From an uncultured beta proteobacterium (GTDB lineage: Bacteria > Pseudomonadota > Gammaproteobacteria > Burkholderiales > Burkholderiaceae_C), in contig CAIRAW010000054.1 in NCBI GenBank assembly GCA_903876735.1, forward strand, positions 1 to 64,000: 64,000 nucleotides of DNA, read 5' to 3'. The translations under genes and the position numbers were made by a program. Within the stretch, counting starts at the first letter, position 1. The number at the start of each line of letters is the position of its first letter. Below the pieces are notes generated by a model. It saw nothing but the letters and a program-made list of their open reading frames with translations, had not been told where the DNA came from and did no database searches. This document shows, one piece after another, positions 6,454-16,540 of the stretch.

Positions 6454-7752
6454 TTAGTCTGCTGCTGCGAGTTGCCGCAGTGCAGCGTCAATGTCGTCGG
6501 CGCTGACGTCCGCTATCGGCTGCAGACGGGCGCCGAGTTCGGCCAGGGCCGTGCTGCCTGTGGCCTGCAGCAACCGGATCGCTGCCGCCGCCTCGCGCGG
6601 TGATTCGAAGCCCAGGCTTTGCAGCAGCACACGGCCACCGGGTTCTGTCAGTTTGAAGCAGAATTTGCCGTCAACCTCGCGGTACTGCTTGAACAGTGGC
6701 AGCGCCGTCTTGGCCACCTTGGCCGCACGGCCGGGTGTGGCCGCCGTGCGCAGGTCGCGCAGGCCGACGGCGCGGCGCAGTTCGGCAGTAAAGGGTGTGG
6801 CGACGGCGCGCGCCTTGTCGGCGCCGGCCAGCAGGATTTCCTCGATTCTGCCGGGGGCGGCCATCAGCTCCGTGTAGTGCTCGCGCATCGGCGCGATTTC
6901 GCGGTCAATGCGCTCGAACAGCATGTGCTTGGCGTCGGCCCAGGCGATGCCCTCGGCGTAGGCGCGGCGCATGGCAGCGGTCTCCTCTGCGTTGGCAAAG
7001 GCCTGGTAGATCTGGAACAGGGCCGAGCCCTCGGTTTCCTTGGCTTCGCCGGGTGCGCGTGAGTCGGTCAGGATGCCGGCCACCTGCTTCTTCAGTTGCG
7101 CGCGCGGTGCAAACAGGGCGATGTGGTTGTCGTAGCTCTTGCTCATCTTGCGTCCGTCGAGCCCCGGCAGGGTGGCGACGTTGTCTTCAATGGCCGCTTC
7201 CGGCAGCGTGAAGTGCTCGCCATACAGGTGGTTGAAACGCTGCGCGATGTCGCGCGCCATCTCAATGTGCTGGACCTGGTCGCGTCCGACCGGCACCTGG
7301 TGCGCGTTGAACATCAGGATGTCAGCCGCCATCAGCACCGGGTACATGAAGAGGCCGGCGTTGATGTTGGCGTCGCTCTCCTGCTGCGACGCCGTGTTCT
7401 GGTCCACCGCAGCTTTGTAGGCGTGGGCACGGTTGAGCAGGCCCTTGGACGTGACGCAGGTCAGCAGCCAGGTCAGCTCGGGAATCTCCGGCACGTCGGA
7501 CTGGCGGTAAAAGGTGACGCGCTCGGGGTCCAGACCGGCGGCCAGCCAGCTCGCGGCGATCTCCAGCGTGGAGCGCTGGATGCGCGACGGCTCGTCGATC
7601 TTGATCAGGGCGTGGTAGTCGGCCAGAAAATAAAAACTCTGAACATCGGTGCGGCGGCTGGCTTGCACCGAAGGCCGGATGGAGCCAACGTAATTGCCCA
7701 GATGCGGTGTGCCCGAAGGCGTGATGCCGGTTAGAAAGCGGTGGGAACTCAT
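6454..7752 (-). CDS. trpS: Tryptophanyl-tRNA synthetase
   Basis: This cytosolic class I aminoacyl-tRNA synthetase charges tRNA-Trp. The 432-aa product has the HIGH-type signature PHLGNYVG near residue 16 and the KMSKS loop near residue 200. It is longer than the E. coli enzyme (334 aa), with a C-terminal extension typical of many beta-proteobacterial TrpRS. It is the first core gene after the integrative element and is followed upstream, on the same strand, by a site-2 protease gene. Confidence 0.97.
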   Translation of the reverse strand: MSSHRFLTGITPSGTPHLGNYVGSIRPSVQASRRTDVQSFYFLADYHALIKIDEPSRIQRSTLEIAASWLAAGLDPERVTFYRQSDVPEIPELTWLLTCVTSKGLLNRAHAYKAAVDQNTASQQESDANINAGLFMYPVLMAADILMFNAHQVPVGRDQVQHIEMARDIAQRFNHLYGEHFTLPEAAIEDNVATLPGLDGRKMSKSYDNHIALFAPRAQLKKQVAGILTDSRAPGEAKETEGSALFQIYQAFANAEETAAMRRAYAEGIAWADAKHMLFERIDREIAPMREHYTELMAAPGRIEEILLAGADKARAVATPFTAELRRAVGLRDLRTAATPGRAAKVAKTALPLFKQYREVDGKFCFKLTEPGGRVLLQSLGFESPREAAAAIRLLQATGSTALAELGARLQPIADVSADDIDAALRQLAAAD

Positions 7753-7785
7753 GACAAAAAAACTTGTTGATAGGTGCGTTGGAAA

Positions 7786-8454
7786 CTAGCCCAAGAGCAT
7801 GGCGATGGGTGTGAGCAGAAGATTGAGCAGGCCATAGGTCAGTCCCATCAGGGGTTGCATCCACAGGCTGCTGAGCACCCCCGCGATGACCAGCCCCATG
7901 ACGATGAAGAAGCCCCAGGGCTCGATGCGCGACACCATGACCGCCTGGCGGTAGGGCAGCAGGCCGACCAGAATGCGCCCGCCATCGAGCGGTGGCAGCG
8001 GGAACAGGTTGAAAACGAACATCACCACGTTGACCAGAACGCCGCCTTGGGCCATCTTGAGGAAGAAGGGCTCGGACACATCGGCGCCTTTGAGCACAAA
8101 CAGCAGCGCACCCCACAGAAAGGCCTGGACGAAGTTGGCCGCCGGCCCGGCCAGTGCCACCCAGATCATGTCGCGCTTGGGGTTGCGCAGGTTGCCAAAG
8201 CGCACCGGTACCGGTTTCGCGTAGCCGAACAGAAAGGCGCCTGATGTCGCAAAGTACAGCAGCAGCGGCATCAGGATCGTGCCCATGGGGTCAATGTGCT
8301 TGAGCGGGTTGAGCGTGATGCGCCCCAGCGCATAGGCTGTGTTGTCACCGAAATGGCGCGCCGCGTAACCGTGCGCCGCCTCGTGTACGGTGATGGCGAA
8401 CAGCACCGGCAGGGCGTAGAGGGCGACGGTCTGAATCAGTTGAGCAATGTCCAT
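7786..8454 (-). CDS. Site-2 protease family (M50) membrane metalloprotease
   Basis: This 222-aa multi-spanning membrane protein has the zinc ligand motif HEAAH at residues 24-28 in the first membrane segment and a second conserved NLFPLPPLDGGR motif with the third metal ligand Asp. It lacks the PDZ domain of RseP and belongs to the short YwhC/SpoIVFB-like branch. The substrate is unknown. It sits between trpS and a YciO-family gene on the same strand, an arrangement I recall from many Burkholderiales, so co-transcription is likely. Confidence 0.92.
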   Translation of the reverse strand: MDIAQLIQTVALYALPVLFAITVHEAAHGYAARHFGDNTAYALGRITLNPLKHIDPMGTILMPLLLYFATSGAFLFGYAKPVPVRFGNLRNPKRDMIWVALAGPAANFVQAFLWGALLFVLKGADVSEPFFLKMAQGGVLVNVVMFVFNLFPLPPLDGGRILVGLLPYRQAVMVSRIEPWGFFIVMGLVIAGVLSSLWMQPLMGLTYGLLNLLLTPIAMLLG

Positions 8455-8466
8455 GGCGCTATTGTC

Positions 8467-9090
8467 CTAGAGTCCGAGCGCCGACAGGGCACCACGGCCT
8501 TCACGGATCACCACCGGCTCGCCGCTGCTGAGGTCGACCACTGTGGTCGGCTCCAGCGCGCAGGCACCGGCGTCGATCACGGCAGCGATCTGGTTTTTGT
8601 AGCGATCCAGAATATCCTGCGCGTCGTTGAGCGGTTCGGTCTCGCCCGGTGCGATCAAGGTGGTCGCCAGCAGCGGGCCGCTGTGCAAGTCCAGCAGCGC
8701 CTGCAGCACCTTGTGCTCGGGCACACGCAGACCGATGGTGCGCCGCGCCGGGTGGCTCAGGCGGCGTGGCACCTCTTTGGTTGCTTCCAGAATGAAGGTG
8801 TAAGGCCCGGGCGTGGCCGACTTGATCAGGCGGAATTGCTGGTTGTCGACCATCGCGTAATTTGCCAGTTCGCGCAGGTCGCGGCACAGCAGGGTCAGGT
8901 GATGTTTGTCGTCGACACCCCGGATGCGGCGCAGCTTGTCCGCCGCCGCCTTGTCGTCAAGGTGGCAGACCAGCGCGTAGCTGGAGTCGGTTGGCACCGC
9001 CAGGATTTCACCTTTTTCCAGCAGCGCGACGGCCTGCTTGAGCAAGCGGATTTGCGGATTCTCGGGGTGAACTTCAAAAAATTGGGCCAT
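8467..9090 (-). CDS. YciO/Sua5/YrdC family protein (threonylcarbamoyl-AMP synthase-like)
   Basis: This 207-aa protein belongs to the Sua5/YciO/YrdC fold, whose best known member makes threonylcarbamoyl-AMP for t6A modification of ANN-decoding tRNAs. Motifs include the early AVPTDSSYAL strand and the GPYTFILEATKEVPRR nucleotide-binding segment. The KTREAD-like details are closer to YciO than to TsaC, so the exact reaction is less certain. The gene is 12 bases from the M50 protease gene and is probably co-transcribed. Confidence 0.88.
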   Translation of the reverse strand: MAQFFEVHPENPQIRLLKQAVALLEKGEILAVPTDSSYALVCHLDDKAAADKLRRIRGVDDKHHLTLLCRDLRELANYAMVDNQQFRLIKSATPGPYTFILEATKEVPRRLSHPARRTIGLRVPEHKVLQALLDLHSGPLLATTLIAPGETEPLNDAQDILDRYKNQIAAVIDAGACALEPTTVVDLSSGEPVVIREGRGALSALGL

Positions 9091-9114
9091 GGCGCTATTG
9101 TCGGCGAATGTGGG

Positions 9115-10026
9115 TCAATCCGTGGCCACTGGCGCCACCTTGGCGCGAGTCGCTCGTCCCTGCTCATGTGCCGAGAGCACGGCGTTGCCAACGCCGCTGG
9201 CGGCGATCACGGCAATGCCGAGCCAGGCGGGCCCATCGGGCACGTGGTCGAAGACCAGCCAGCCCGCCAGGGTGGCAAAGGCAATCTGCGTGTAAAGGTA
9301 GGGCATCAGCACTGGGGCCGAGGCCCGTTCGTAGGCCCGGATCAGCATCAGGTGGCCGAAGGTGCCCAGGAATCCGACTGTCAGAAACCAGCCCCAGTGC
9401 GCCAGCAGCGCCGCATTGCTCCAGTCCAGAAGCACGATCGGGCACATCAGCAGGGCACCGACCAGCCCGGTGTAAAACTGCGTGGTGTAGGGGTTTTCCT
9501 GGCCGCTCAGGCGGCTCGTCAGCACTTGAAACAGGCCATAGGCTGTCACTGCCGCAATCGGGTAGAGCAGAGCCCAGGTGAACACCTGACCCCCAGGTCG
9601 CACCACCAGCAGCACGCCGAGCAGCCCGCCCAGCATGAGCAGCCAGCGCTTGGTTGAGACCTGATTCTTGAGTAACCAGGCCGCCATGGCGGTGGCGACC
9701 AGCGGCGACAGCATCACCATGGCCGTGAATTCGCCCAATGGCAGATACTGCAGGGCCAGGAAGGAGCAGGCGCTGGTGATCAGCAAGAGCACACCGCGCA
9801 GCATTTGAAAGCGCGGGTTGGGTGTGCGCAGCAAGGCCGCTCTTTGCACCGGAAAGCGCAGGGCAAAGGTCACCACCGCCTGAAACACATAGCGCCCCCA
9901 AAGCAGCATCAGCACCGGCGCCATTTTGGCCGTGTGTTTGATCGAAAGATCAAGGGCCGCGAAACACACGGCCGCCAGCACAATGAGCAGAACACCGGCA
10001 TCTTGCCGGGTGCGCCAGAAGGACAT
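9115..10026 (-). CDS. EamA/DMT family transporter
   Basis: This 303-aa inner-membrane protein has about ten hydrophobic segments arranged as two EamA repeats (about 12-140 and 155-285), as in the drug/metabolite transporter superfamily. Substrates of this family range from amino acids to nucleotide metabolites, and none can be assigned here. It lies between the YciO-family gene and the PHP phosphoesterase on the same strand. It is one of three DMT transporters in the window, with 42900-43802 and 46010-46912. Confidence 0.9.
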   Translation of the reverse strand: MSFWRTRQDAGVLLIVLAAVCFAALDLSIKHTAKMAPVLMLLWGRYVFQAVVTFALRFPVQRAALLRTPNPRFQMLRGVLLLITSACSFLALQYLPLGEFTAMVMLSPLVATAMAAWLLKNQVSTKRWLLMLGGLLGVLLVVRPGGQVFTWALLYPIAAVTAYGLFQVLTSRLSGQENPYTTQFYTGLVGALLMCPIVLLDWSNAALLAHWGWFLTVGFLGTFGHLMLIRAYERASAPVLMPYLYTQIAFATLAGWLVFDHVPDGPAWLGIAVIAASGVGNAVLSAHEQGRATRAKVAPVATD

Positions 10027-10033
10027 GGCGGAA

Positions 10034-10933
10034 TCAGCGACCGCCAGCGGCGCTGGCCACCGGGGTCAGGTGCCCGGGTTTCTGGATCCGGTCGGCCAGC
10101 AGGTCCCAGACCGGTGTCAACTGGCCCGGCAGCGGCGGCAAGGTGCCGAGTTCGGTGTGGCTCTCGTCCGGGCTGTGAAAGTCGCTGCCGCGCGAGGCCG
10201 CCAGACCGAATTCACGCGCCGTGTCGGCGTAGCTCAGGTATTCAGCCGGCGTGTGGCTGCCGGTGACCACCTCCACGCCGCGCCCGCCATGGGCCTTGAA
10301 TTCGCTGAACAATGCGAATTCCTCATTGGCGCTGAATTTGTAGCGTGCCGGGTGGGCAATGACCGCCACGCCGCCCGCCTGGGTGATCCAGGTCACGGCG
10401 TCTTTCAGGCTGGCCCAGCGGTGTTCCACATAGCCGGGCTTGCCTTCGGTCAGGTACTTGCGAAAGACTTCGTTGGTCTCGCGGCAGACGCCGCTCTCCA
10501 CCATGAAGCGGGCGAAATGGGTGCGCGAGATCAGCGCATGGTTGCCAGCGTATTTGAGCGCGCCTTCGTAGGCGCCGTGGATGCCAACCTTGGCCAGGCT
10601 GGCTGCCATCTCCAGGGCGCGCTGTCCGCGCCCGCCTCGCGTCTGCAGCAGACCGCGCTGCAAGGCTTCGTTGTCCGGGTCAAAACCCAGGCCAACGATG
10701 TGAACGGTCTGGTGAATGAAGGTGACTGAAATCTCGACGCCACTCAGGTAGGGCAGCTCAAGTGCCGCAGCGGCGGCAGCGGCGCGCTGCTGGCCGCCGA
10801 TTTCATCGTGGTCGGTCAGTGCCCAGAGCGCCACACCGTTGGCCTTGGCCCGCGCCGCCAGTGCTTCAGGCGTGAGTGTTCCATCGGAGACGGTTGAATG
10901 GCAATGGAGGTCGGCGTTGAGGGCGGAGGACAC
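10034..10933 (-). CDS. PHP domain phosphoesterase (RNase AM-like)
   Basis: This 299-aa PHP-family hydrolase shows the metal-binding motif DLHCHSTVSDG at residues 8-18, then LTDHDE, an IAHPARY His, and GSDFH near the C-terminus. Length and motifs match the E. coli YciV/TrpH family, known as RNase AM or 3',5'-nucleotide bisphosphate phosphatase. The start is a GTG at 10931-10933. The gene follows recJ on the same strand, 31 bases away, a sensible pairing of nucleic-acid end-processing enzymes. Confidence 0.9.
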   Translation of the reverse strand: MSSALNADLHCHSTVSDGTLTPEALAARAKANGVALWALTDHDEIGGQQRAAAAAAALELPYLSGVEISVTFIHQTVHIVGLGFDPDNEALQRGLLQTRGGRGQRALEMAASLAKVGIHGAYEGALKYAGNHALISRTHFARFMVESGVCRETNEVFRKYLTEGKPGYVEHRWASLKDAVTWITQAGGVAVIAHPARYKFSANEEFALFSEFKAHGGRGVEVVTGSHTPAEYLSYADTAREFGLAASRGSDFHSPDESHTELGTLPPLPGQLTPVWDLLADRIQKPGHLTPVASAAGGR

Positions 10934-10964
10934 GGGATCATTCTAAGCCGCCGCGCCGGACTGG

Positions 10965-12689
10965 CTACGACTCTGCCGCCTCGACCAGAAAGCGCACGCG
11001 GCGCACGCCGTTCCAGGCATCGGCGTCGAGCCGAAAGGCGAGTTTGACGCGTGTCGGCAGCGGATCGGTGTGACCGAACCAGATGCCGTCCACCGGCTGG
11101 CCCTGGTGCTTGAGTTTGAGCGCCAGGTGTTTGCCGCCGACCAGACGTTGCGACACCACCTCGAGTTCTTCGCTGAAGGTCGGCGCGGCAAAGCCCTGGC
11201 CCCAGACCTCCTTGTGCAGCGTGTCGACCAGATCGACGCGGCGGTATTCGGGTTTGAGGGGGCCATCGGTGGCCAGGCGCCTTGTGAGCGTGTCGGCATC
11301 GAGCCATTCGCTGGCGACTGCGTTCAAGCCTTCCTCGAACGTGGCCAGGTTGTCGGCAGTGATGGTGCAACCGGCGGCCATCGCATGGCCGCCAAAGCGC
11401 AGCAGCACGCCCGGATGGCGCTTGGCCACCAGGTCGAGTGCATCGCGCAGGTGAAAGCCGGCAATCGAGCGCCCAGAGCCCTTGAGCTCGTGTTCGTGAC
11501 CGGGTGCTGCGCTTGCGGCGAAGACAAAGGTCGGGCGGTGCAGTTTGTCCTTGATGCGCGAGGCCACGATCCCGACCACGCCTTCGTGAAAACCGGCGTC
11601 GAAAACGCAAATGGCGGGCGGCGGTGTCTGCTCCGCATTGAACAGCGACTCGGCAATGACGAAGGCCTGCTCGCGCATCGTGCCTTCGATCTCGCGCCGG
11701 TCGCGGTTGATGCCGTCCAGCGTTTTCGCCAGTTCATCGGCGCGTGCCGGGTCGTCGGTCAGCAGGCATTCGATGCCCAGCGTCATATCGGACAGGCGCC
11801 CGGCGGCGTTGATGCGCGGACCCAGGGCAAAGCCGAAATCGAAGGTGGTCGCCGCTGCAGCTTGCCGTCCGGCTGCCGTGAACAGGGCGGCCAGACCGGG
11901 TGGCATCGTCCCGGCGCGCACGCGTTTGAGCCCTTGCGCGACGAGGCGGCGGTTATTGGCGTCGAGCTTGACCACATCGGCCACCGTGCCCAAGGCGACC
12001 AGCGGCAATAGGGTATCTAATTTTGGTTGCGCGGCGGTCTCAAAGCAGCCGCGTTGGCGCAACTCCGCGCGCAAGGCCAGCAGCACGTAGAACATGACGC
12101 CGACGCCGGCGATGGACTTGCTCTCGAAGGGGCACAGTGGCTGGTTCGGGTTGACGATGACGTCGGCCTCGGGCAGCAGCGTCTGGCCGTCTATGCTGGC
12201 TGGCAGGTGGTGGTCCGTTACCAGCACCTGCAGCCCGAGCGCACGCGCTGTTGTGACGCCTTCGAAGCTGGCAATGCCGTTGTCCACCGTGACCAGCAGG
12301 TCGGCGCCGCTGTCCTTGACGCGCTGGGCGATCGGCGGTGTCAGGCCGTAGCCATCGACCACGCGGTCCGGCACGATGTAGCTGATGTGTTTGGCCCCCA
12401 GCAGGCGCAGGCCACGCATGCCGACAGCACAGGCGGTGGCACCGTCGCAGTCATAGTCGGCCACGATGCACAGTTTTTTGTCGGACTCGATGGCATCGGC
12501 CAGCAAGCGCGCCGCCGCTGCCGCCCCAAGCAGGGTGTCGGGCGGCAGCAGGCGTGCCAGACCCTCGTCGAGTTCGACAGTGCTCTGCACGCCGCGCGCC
12601 GCGAACAACTGGGCCAGCAGTGGATGCACGCCACCCTGTTCCAGGGCCCAGGCGCTGCGCGGAGGAATGTCGCGTGCTGTCAGTTTCAT
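10965..12689 (-). CDS. recJ: Single-stranded-DNA-specific exonuclease RecJ
   Basis: RecJ is a 5'-3' ssDNA exonuclease for recombination and mismatch repair. The 574-aa protein shows the DHH phosphoesterase motifs: ADYDCDGATA near residue 72, VTVDNGI, VLVTDHHLP, and the DHHA1 motif RFGGHAMAAG. The ATG at 12687-12689 overlaps the stop of the upstream gene as ATGA, which fixes the start. A longer upstream reading would run into the preceding coding region. It heads a unit with the PHP phosphoesterase. Confidence 0.97.
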   Translation of the reverse strand: MKLTARDIPPRSAWALEQGGVHPLLAQLFAARGVQSTVELDEGLARLLPPDTLLGAAAAARLLADAIESDKKLCIVADYDCDGATACAVGMRGLRLLGAKHISYIVPDRVVDGYGLTPPIAQRVKDSGADLLVTVDNGIASFEGVTTARALGLQVLVTDHHLPASIDGQTLLPEADVIVNPNQPLCPFESKSIAGVGVMFYVLLALRAELRQRGCFETAAQPKLDTLLPLVALGTVADVVKLDANNRRLVAQGLKRVRAGTMPPGLAALFTAAGRQAAAATTFDFGFALGPRINAAGRLSDMTLGIECLLTDDPARADELAKTLDGINRDRREIEGTMREQAFVIAESLFNAEQTPPPAICVFDAGFHEGVVGIVASRIKDKLHRPTFVFAASAAPGHEHELKGSGRSIAGFHLRDALDLVAKRHPGVLLRFGGHAMAAGCTITADNLATFEEGLNAVASEWLDADTLTRRLATDGPLKPEYRRVDLVDTLHKEVWGQGFAAPTFSEELEVVSQRLVGGKHLALKLKHQGQPVDGIWFGHTDPLPTRVKLAFRLDADAWNGVRRVRFLVEAAES

Positions 12690-13618
12690 AGCTGTTCCAG
12701 AAACGTGTTGGGGCTTTGCGTTGCAAAGCGCTGGCGCAGGCCCTGGAAGAAAGTCTGCGTGGTGTTGCGAAAAACCAGGGCGTTGCGCTCGCCGCAGAGC
12801 GTCAGTTGCACCGGCTCGCCGCGCTGCAGGACGGCCAGCAGGGCCGCGCATTGCTGGCCGTCCAGCGCGCGCCAGGCTTGCGCCCAGGCTGACCAGTCTT
12901 CGCTCAAGGCGGCGTCGCGCAGGCTGGTGGGAATCACCGGATCCTCTGCGCCGGCTGTTGGGGCCGCGTTGAGCGTGCCGGTGCCACTGAGCCAGAAGGA
13001 ATTGACCGCTGGCAGACTGCGCGCCGCGCGCTCGTCGTTGAGCGGGTGGTGGTAGAGCAGCATCTGCATCTCGGCCTGCAGCCGTTGTACGGTAACGGCC
13101 TGCGCGCCTTGCGGCAACCAGCTTTGCACGTCGCGCCCGACCACGCGCTCCAGCGCTGCCGTGGCCAAGCCGTCAAAAAGTTCGCTGCGCGCCAGCCAGC
13201 AGTGCGGCTGCCAGTAGTGGAGTTCAATGCCGTCTTCGGCGAAGTAGGGCTGCATCGCGGCCAACAGGCGGCGCGAATCCTGTTCGGAGAACGCCGGCAG
13301 CGTCCGCCCCCCCATGGCCGCGTGCTTGGAACCAACGCGCCAGTGGCAGGGCGTGATGAAAGCCCAGGCGCCGCCGGGCAAGCCGTTTTGCAGCGCTTGC
13401 CGTGCCGCCCACGGAATCAGGCCATCGGCCAGTGGCAGCCCCAGCGCGCGTGCCAGCGCGCGTTCGTGTGGCGGCGACAGGCTGAAGGCGTCACCCGTGT
13501 TCAGCGGATCGGGCGCCAGGCGGGTCAGCAGTTTTTCGAGTTGTGCCAGCTTGAGCGTGGGCAAGGTCGTGGCGCAGGCTTCAGAACTGCAAAAAGCGTA
13601 CGGAATCAGGAGGTGCAT
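12686..13618 (-). CDS. Conserved hypothetical protein upstream of recJ
   Basis: This 310-aa soluble protein is a familiar but uncharacterised neighbour of recJ in Burkholderiales, sometimes annotated as phosphoglycerate-mutase-like (COG4255 type). It begins MHLLIPYAFC, contains a segment with several aromatic and Cys/His residues (WAFITPCHWRVG, and HYWQPHCWLA later), and has no membrane segment. Translation is coupled to recJ by an ATGA overlap. It is divergent from lolC/E across 52 bases. The function is unknown and the assignment rests on remembered gene order. Confidence 0.75.
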   Translation of the reverse strand: MHLLIPYAFCSSEACATTLPTLKLAQLEKLLTRLAPDPLNTGDAFSLSPPHERALARALGLPLADGLIPWAARQALQNGLPGGAWAFITPCHWRVGSKHAAMGGRTLPAFSEQDSRRLLAAMQPYFAEDGIELHYWQPHCWLARSELFDGLATAALERVVGRDVQSWLPQGAQAVTVQRLQAEMQMLLYHHPLNDERAARSLPAVNSFWLSGTGTLNAAPTAGAEDPVIPTSLRDAALSEDWSAWAQAWRALDGQQCAALLAVLQRGEPVQLTLCGERNALVFRNTTQTFFQGLRQRFATQSPNTFLEQL

Positions 13619-13670
13619 GGTGTGATTGTGCGGGATGCCACAATGACACCTGTTTCAATCCGGTTGGGCC

Positions 13671-14927
13671 ATGCAAATTCCCTACGAACTCATCCTGGGC
13701 TGGCGCTACACGCGGGCTGGTCGTGCCACCCGGCGCAACGGTTTCATCTCGTTCATCTCGGGCGTCTCCATGCTTGGCATCGCCCTGGGCGTGGCCGCGC
13801 TCATCATCGTGCTCAGCGTCATGAATGGTTTCCAGAAGGAAGTGCGCGACCGTATGCTGGGGGTGGTGTCGCACATCGAAATTTTCGGGGCCAACGGCGC
13901 GGCCCTGCCCGATCTGGCGCGCACACTGGAACAGGTGCGTGCCCATCCGCAGGTGCTGGCGGCCGCCCCCTTCATTGCCACGCAGGCACTGCTGGCGCGC
14001 GGCGAGGACATGAAGGGCACTGTGGTGCGCGGTATCGACCCGGCGCTCGAACCGTCTGTCACTGATCTGGCAGCGGGCCTGCAGAACGCGGCCCTCAAGC
14101 GTCTGCTGCCCGGTGAATTCGGTGTCGTGCTCGGTGGTGAACTGGCGCGCTCGCTGGGTGTGCGTGAGGGCGAGAAGGTGACGCTGGTGGCGCCCAGCGG
14201 CCAAGTCACGCCGGCTGGCGTTGTGCCGCGCCTGAAGCAGATGACGGTACTTGGCAGCTTCGACTCGGGCCACTACGAATACGACTCGGCATTGGCGCTG
14301 ATGCATTTGGAGGATGCGGCGCGCATCTTCCGGTTCGAAGGACCGACCGGGGTGCGCGTCAAACTGCGCGACCTGCACCAGGCGCGCCAGGTCGGCGCCG
14401 AACTCGAACGCAGCCTCAGCGGCGATCTGGTGGTGCGCGACTGGACGCGCCAGAACCGAACCTGGTTCGCAGCCGTGCAGGTGGAGAAGCGCATGATGTT
14501 CATCATCCTCACCTTGATCGTGGCGGTGGCCGCCTTCAACCTGGTCTCGACGCTGGTCATGACGGTGACCGACAAGCGCGCCGACATCGCCATCCTGCGC
14601 ACGCTGGGCGCGAGTCCGCGCTCCATCATGGGCATCTTTGTTGTGCAGGGCGCCATGGTCGGCGTCATCGGCACCCTGGCCGGTCTGGCGCTGGGCCTGG
14701 GCGTGGCCTACAACATTGACGTCATCGTGCCAGCGCTGGAGCAACTGTTCCATGCCAGCTTTTTGCCAAAGGACATTTACCTGATCAGCCGCATGCCAAG
14801 CGAGCCGCAACAGGCCGACATCCTGCCGATTGCCCTGATCTCGCTGGTGCTGGCATTCCTGGCCACGCTGTACCCGAGTTGGCATGCTTCGAAAGTCAAT
14901 CCGGCCGAGGCGCTGCGTTATGAGTGA
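13671..14927 (+). CDS. Lipoprotein-releasing ABC transporter permease (LolC/LolE/LolF-like)
   Basis: This 418-aa inner-membrane protein releases outer-membrane lipoproteins to LolA with the ATPase encoded next. It has an N-terminal membrane segment (about 20-45), a large periplasmic MacB-like domain (about 46-260) and three C-terminal membrane segments, and includes the family motif [10 protein letters not shown]. Only one permease gene is present beside lolD, so it may act as a LolF-type homodimer or have a partner elsewhere. The stop overlaps the lolD start by 8 bases. Confidence 0.95.
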   Translation: MQIPYELILGWRYTRAGRATRRNGFISFISGVSMLGIALGVAALIIVLSVMNGFQKEVRDRMLGVVSHIEIFGANGAALPDLARTLEQVRAHPQVLAAAPFIATQALLARGEDMKGTVVRGIDPALEPSVTDLAAGLQNAALKRLLPGEFGVVLGGELARSLGVREGEKVTLVAPSGQVTPAGVVPRLKQMTVLGSFDSGHYEYDSALALMHLEDAARIFRFEGPTGVRVKLRDLHQARQVGAELERSLSGDLVVRDWTRQNRTWFAAVQVEKRMMFIILTLIVAVAAFNLVSTLVMTVTDKRADIAILRTLGASPRSIMGIFVVQGAMVGVIGTLAGLALGLGVAYNIDVIVPALEQLFHASFLPKDIYLISRMPSEPQQADILPIALISLVLAFLATLYPSWHASKVNPAEALRYE

Positions 14928-15645
14928 AATCACACCTGCTCTTGCGGCTGATAAGTTAGGGCCCGGCGGCGAAGCAATTGTCTTGAGCGCACGCGCCCTG
15001 ACCAAGCGCTTCACCGAGGGCCGCCTCGATGTGACGGTGCTGCAAGGGGTTGACCTCGATGTGCGCGCGGGCGAGACGCTGGCCATCGTCGGCGCCTCCG
15101 GTTCGGGCAAAAGCACGCTGCTGCATTTGCTCGGTGGCCTGGATGCGCCGAGCAGCGGCTCGGTCTGGCTGCAGGGGCAGGACCTGGCGCAGCAGGACGC
15201 CGCGGCGCAGGGTCGCTTGCGCAACCGGCACCTGGGTTTTGTCTACCAGTTCCACCACCTGCTGCCCGAGTTCAGCGCCGTTGACAACGTCGCCATGCCG
15301 CTGTGGATTCGGCGCATGCTGCCGGCGCAGGCGGGGCAGATTGCTGCCGACATGCTGGGTCGCGTCGGACTGCAGGAGCGCCTGCTGCACCGCCCGGCCG
15401 AACTCTCCGGTGGCGAGCGCCAGCGCGTTGCCATCGCACGCGCCCTGGTCACGCAACCAGCCTGCGTGCTGGCCGACGAGCCCACCGGCAACCTGGACCG
15501 CAGCACCGCCAACGGCGTCTTCGAGTTGATGCTGGAACTGGCACGCACCCAGGGCACGGCCTTTATCGTCGTCACCCACGACGAGTCGCTGGCCGCGCGC
15601 TGCGACCGCCAACTGCGATTGGTGCAGGGGCGCTTGTCCCGGTAG
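14920..15645 (+). CDS. lolD: Lipoprotein-releasing ABC transporter ATPase LolD
   Basis: The ATPase of the Lol system powers lipoprotein detachment from the inner membrane. The 241-aa protein has Walker [10 protein letters not shown], a Q-loop in [12 protein letters not shown], the signature [13 protein letters not shown], Walker [12 protein letters not shown] and the switch His in VVTHDE. The ATG at 14920 overlaps the end of the permease gene, so the two are translationally coupled. A longer in-frame start upstream is rejected. Confidence 0.96.
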   Translation: MSEITPALAADKLGPGGEAIVLSARALTKRFTEGRLDVTVLQGVDLDVRAGETLAIVGASGSGKSTLLHLLGGLDAPSSGSVWLQGQDLAQQDAAAQGRLRNRHLGFVYQFHHLLPEFSAVDNVAMPLWIRRMLPAQAGQIAADMLGRVGLQERLLHRPAELSGGERQRVAIARALVTQPACVLADEPTGNLDRSTANGVFELMLELARTQGTAFIVVTHDESLAARCDRQLRLVQGRLSR

Positions 15646-15673
15646 TTGCGCACGCAATGACAAAACAGGAATT

Positions 15674-16540
15674 TCAGGCTGCCGACTTGGCCTTGTCCCC
15701 GCGCAGCAGGGTCAGCGCCAGCACGGCTGAGGCCAGCATCAGGAACAGACTGACCGCATTGAGCACCGGCGTTGCGCCTTCGCGCATGCGGCCGTACATC
15801 ATGACGGTCAGCGGCGCGTCCGATCCCACCAGCATCAGCGTGGTGTTGAAGTTCTCGAACGACATCAAAAACGAAATCGCGGCGGCACCGATCAGCGCCG
15901 GCTGCAGATAGGGCAGGGTGATGGTGGTGAACACGGCAGCGCGCGTTGCGCCCAGGTTGTAGGCCGCGTCTTCGAGTGTGCGGTCAAAGCGTTTCAGGCG
16001 CGCCGTGATGGTGAGCGTGGCGATCGAGACGATGAAGGAGAACTGCCCCAGCACCACCAGTGGCAGACCCGGGCGCAGGAAACTCAGTTCAAGCCCCCAC
16101 AGGTCGTCGGCCAGGTTGGCGATGCGGCTGGCAAAAGCCAGGATCGAGATGCCCAGGATCACGCCCGGTATCACCAGCGGTGCCAGCATCAGCAAGGAGA
16201 GCGCCTGCTTGCCGCGAAACTGCGTGCGCTCGATCAGAAAGGCGTTGACGGTTCCGACCAGCACCGACAGCAGCGTGACCCATCCTGCCACCAGCAGACT
16301 GGTCCACAGGCTACCCAGCATGGCCTTGTCGGCAAACAGGCCACGGCGTGCGCTGCCCGGCGCGCCGGAGAGAAACCAGTCGAGCGTGAAGCCGCGCCAG
16401 GGCGGTGCCGGGTAGGGCGCGTCGTTGAAGGCGAACACCGCCACCACCAGCAGCGGCAAAAACAAAAAGGCGAAGAAGGCCAGCGCGTAGCACACGGTGC
16501 CGGTGCGCAGCCAGAGCGGTCGCGGTAGGGAGGGAATCAT
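15674..16540 (-). CDS. Polyamine-type ABC transporter permease (PotC-like)
   Basis: This 288-aa inner-membrane permease has six predicted membrane segments and the EAA loop near DAAYNLGATRAAVF, typical of the PotC/YdcV family. The ATG at 16538-16540 overlaps the stop of the PotB-like gene as ATGA. It is the last gene of a minus-strand operon encoding a receptor, an ATPase and two permeases, and it meets lolD tail to tail 28 bases away. Putrescine or spermidine is a likely substrate class from the family, but it is not proven. Confidence 0.92.
   Translation of the reverse strand: MIPSLPRPLWLRTGTVCYALAFFAFLFLPLLVVAVFAFNDAPYPAPPWRGFTLDWFLSGAPGSARRGLFADKAMLGSLWTSLLVAGWVTLLSVLVGTVNAFLIERTQFRGKQALSLLMLAPLVIPGVILGISILAFASRIANLADDLWGLELSFLRPGLPLVVLGQFSFIVSIATLTITARLKRFDRTLEDAAYNLGATRAAVFTTITLPYLQPALIGAAAISFLMSFENFNTTLMLVGSDAPLTVMMYGRMREGATPVLNAVSLFLMLASAVLALTLLRGDKAKSAA

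Noticed and set aside
13581-15224. 547-aa open frame antisense to lolC/E and lolD
   Set aside because: It is the GC-rich shadow of two clearly conserved genes, with His/Arg-rich low-complexity translation and no domain.
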